From an uncultured bacterium (lineage in GTDB: Bacteria; Cyanobacteriota; Vampirovibrionia; Gastranaerophilales; Gastranaerophilaceae): a DNA stretch of 5,723 nucleotides. Positions 5,578 through 5,723 of this stretch are shown here, piece by piece (position 1 is the stretch's first letter; the number at the start of each line of letters is the position of its first letter). The notes beneath the pieces were generated by a model. The model saw nothing but the letters and a program-made list of their open reading frames with translations. It was not told the origin of the DNA and searched no databases. The DNA is taken from NCBI GenBank assembly GCA_949286405.1, contig CASECH010000060.1:1-5723 (forward strand). Direction: 5' to 3'. A program made the translations under genes and the position numbers.

Positions 5578-5591
5578 CAGGCGAAAGCCTG
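5578..5591 (+). other. GNRA-capped hairpin in the rpsJ leader
   Basis: CAGGC (5578-5582) pairs with GCCTG (5587-5591) around a GAAA tetraloop, a very stable small RNA hairpin starting about 15 nt after the predicted P2 start. No T run follows, so it is not a terminator. It may stabilise the leader or be part of a ribosomal-protein control site. The 5419-5627 stretch otherwise holds only the two promoters and the ribosome binding site. Confidence 0.5.
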
Positions 5592-5627
5592 ACTGTGTTA
5601 ATAGTTAAAAAAGAAAAAGGAATGCAA

Positions 5628-5723
5628 ATGGCAAGCACAAAAAGACAAAGAATCAGAGTTTGTTTAAAAGCATACGATCACAAACTAATTGACGTATCTT
5701 CAGACAAAATCGTAGAAACAGCA
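5628..5723 (+). CDS. rpsJ: 30S ribosomal protein S10, N-terminal part (cut by window edge)
   Basis: The 32 codons seen encode MASTKRQRIRVCLKAYDHKL and then IDVSSDKIVETA. The QRIRVCLKAYDHKLID and KIVETA segments match the conserved N-terminus of S10 (compare QRIRIRLKAFDHRLID ... EIVETA in E. coli). S10 is a small-subunit head protein that also serves as NusE in transcription antitermination. Two in-frame ATGs exist, at 5622 and 5628. The second is preferred because AGGA (5618-5621) is 6 nt before it and directly abuts the first. The gene is separated from minE by a terminator and has its own promoters. Its downstream partners are outside the window, so it cannot be said whether it heads an S10 operon. 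Confidence 0.95.
   Translation, partial: MASTKRQRIRVCLKAYDHKLIDVSSDKIVETA

Noticed and set aside
5419..5627. A tRNA or riboswitch in the minE-rpsJ gap
   Set aside because: No cloverleaf, T-loop motif or known riboswitch core was seen, only promoters and one small hairpin.

Overview
The window is AT-rich chromosomal DNA carrying conserved bacterial housekeeping genes. The SecG and MinC/MinD/MinE sequences look cyanobacterial-like: SecG has the HSPKGDG...SQKSAE core, and MinC has a GDANPG...GGIAHAG beta-helix core. Combined with the low GC content and the Asn/Lys/Glu-rich proteins, this suggests a non-photosynthetic relative of Cyanobacteria (Vampirovibrionia/Melainabacteria, for example a Gastranaerophilales gut lineage). 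That placement is an inference from remembered family patterns; no search was run.

Layout. Positions 1-1751 form a tight minus-strand gene string. Read in transcription order it is a Nudix-fold/winged-helix protein (NrtR-like, probably regulatory), secG (3 nt downstream), tcdA (20 nt downstream, TTG start) and the first 23 codons of a short-chain dehydrogenase (4 nt downstream, cut by the window edge). Positions 1752-1913 are a divergent promoter region with repeated TTAAC elements over both candidate -35 boxes and a 9-bp inverted repeat next to both start codons. Positions 1914-2825 (+) encode an unusual protein: an Asn/Phe/Tyr-rich low-complexity N-terminus, a lytic-transglycosylase-like domain and a terminal EF-hand-like loop.

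Positions 2931-5366 (+) are minC-minD-minE, the Z-ring placement system. MinD starts at 4061, not at the in-frame ATG at 3986, because a strong AGGAG precedes 4061. minD and minE are separated by 1 nt. MinC has a long polar, acid-rich insert between its two domains. MinE has a roughly 65-residue acidic tail. A clear rho-independent terminator (5389-5418) closes the operon. Two sigma70-type promoters and a leader with a GAAA-capped hairpin (5419-5627) then precede the first 32 codons of rpsJ (ribosomal protein S10), which runs off the right edge.

How the genes work together: MinC inhibits FtsZ, MinD recruits MinC to the membrane, and MinE drives MinD off it. The cell-wall enzyme candidate lies just upstream of min in the same orientation with no obvious terminator between, so read-through is possible. 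The left string mixes protein export (SecG), tRNA modification (TcdA) and a possible nucleotide-sensing regulator. No mobile element, CRISPR array, tRNA or rRNA was seen. I did not find an evident new multi-gene system. The most unusual items are the low-complexity transglycosylase, the extended MinC and MinE, and the organised divergent promoter region.
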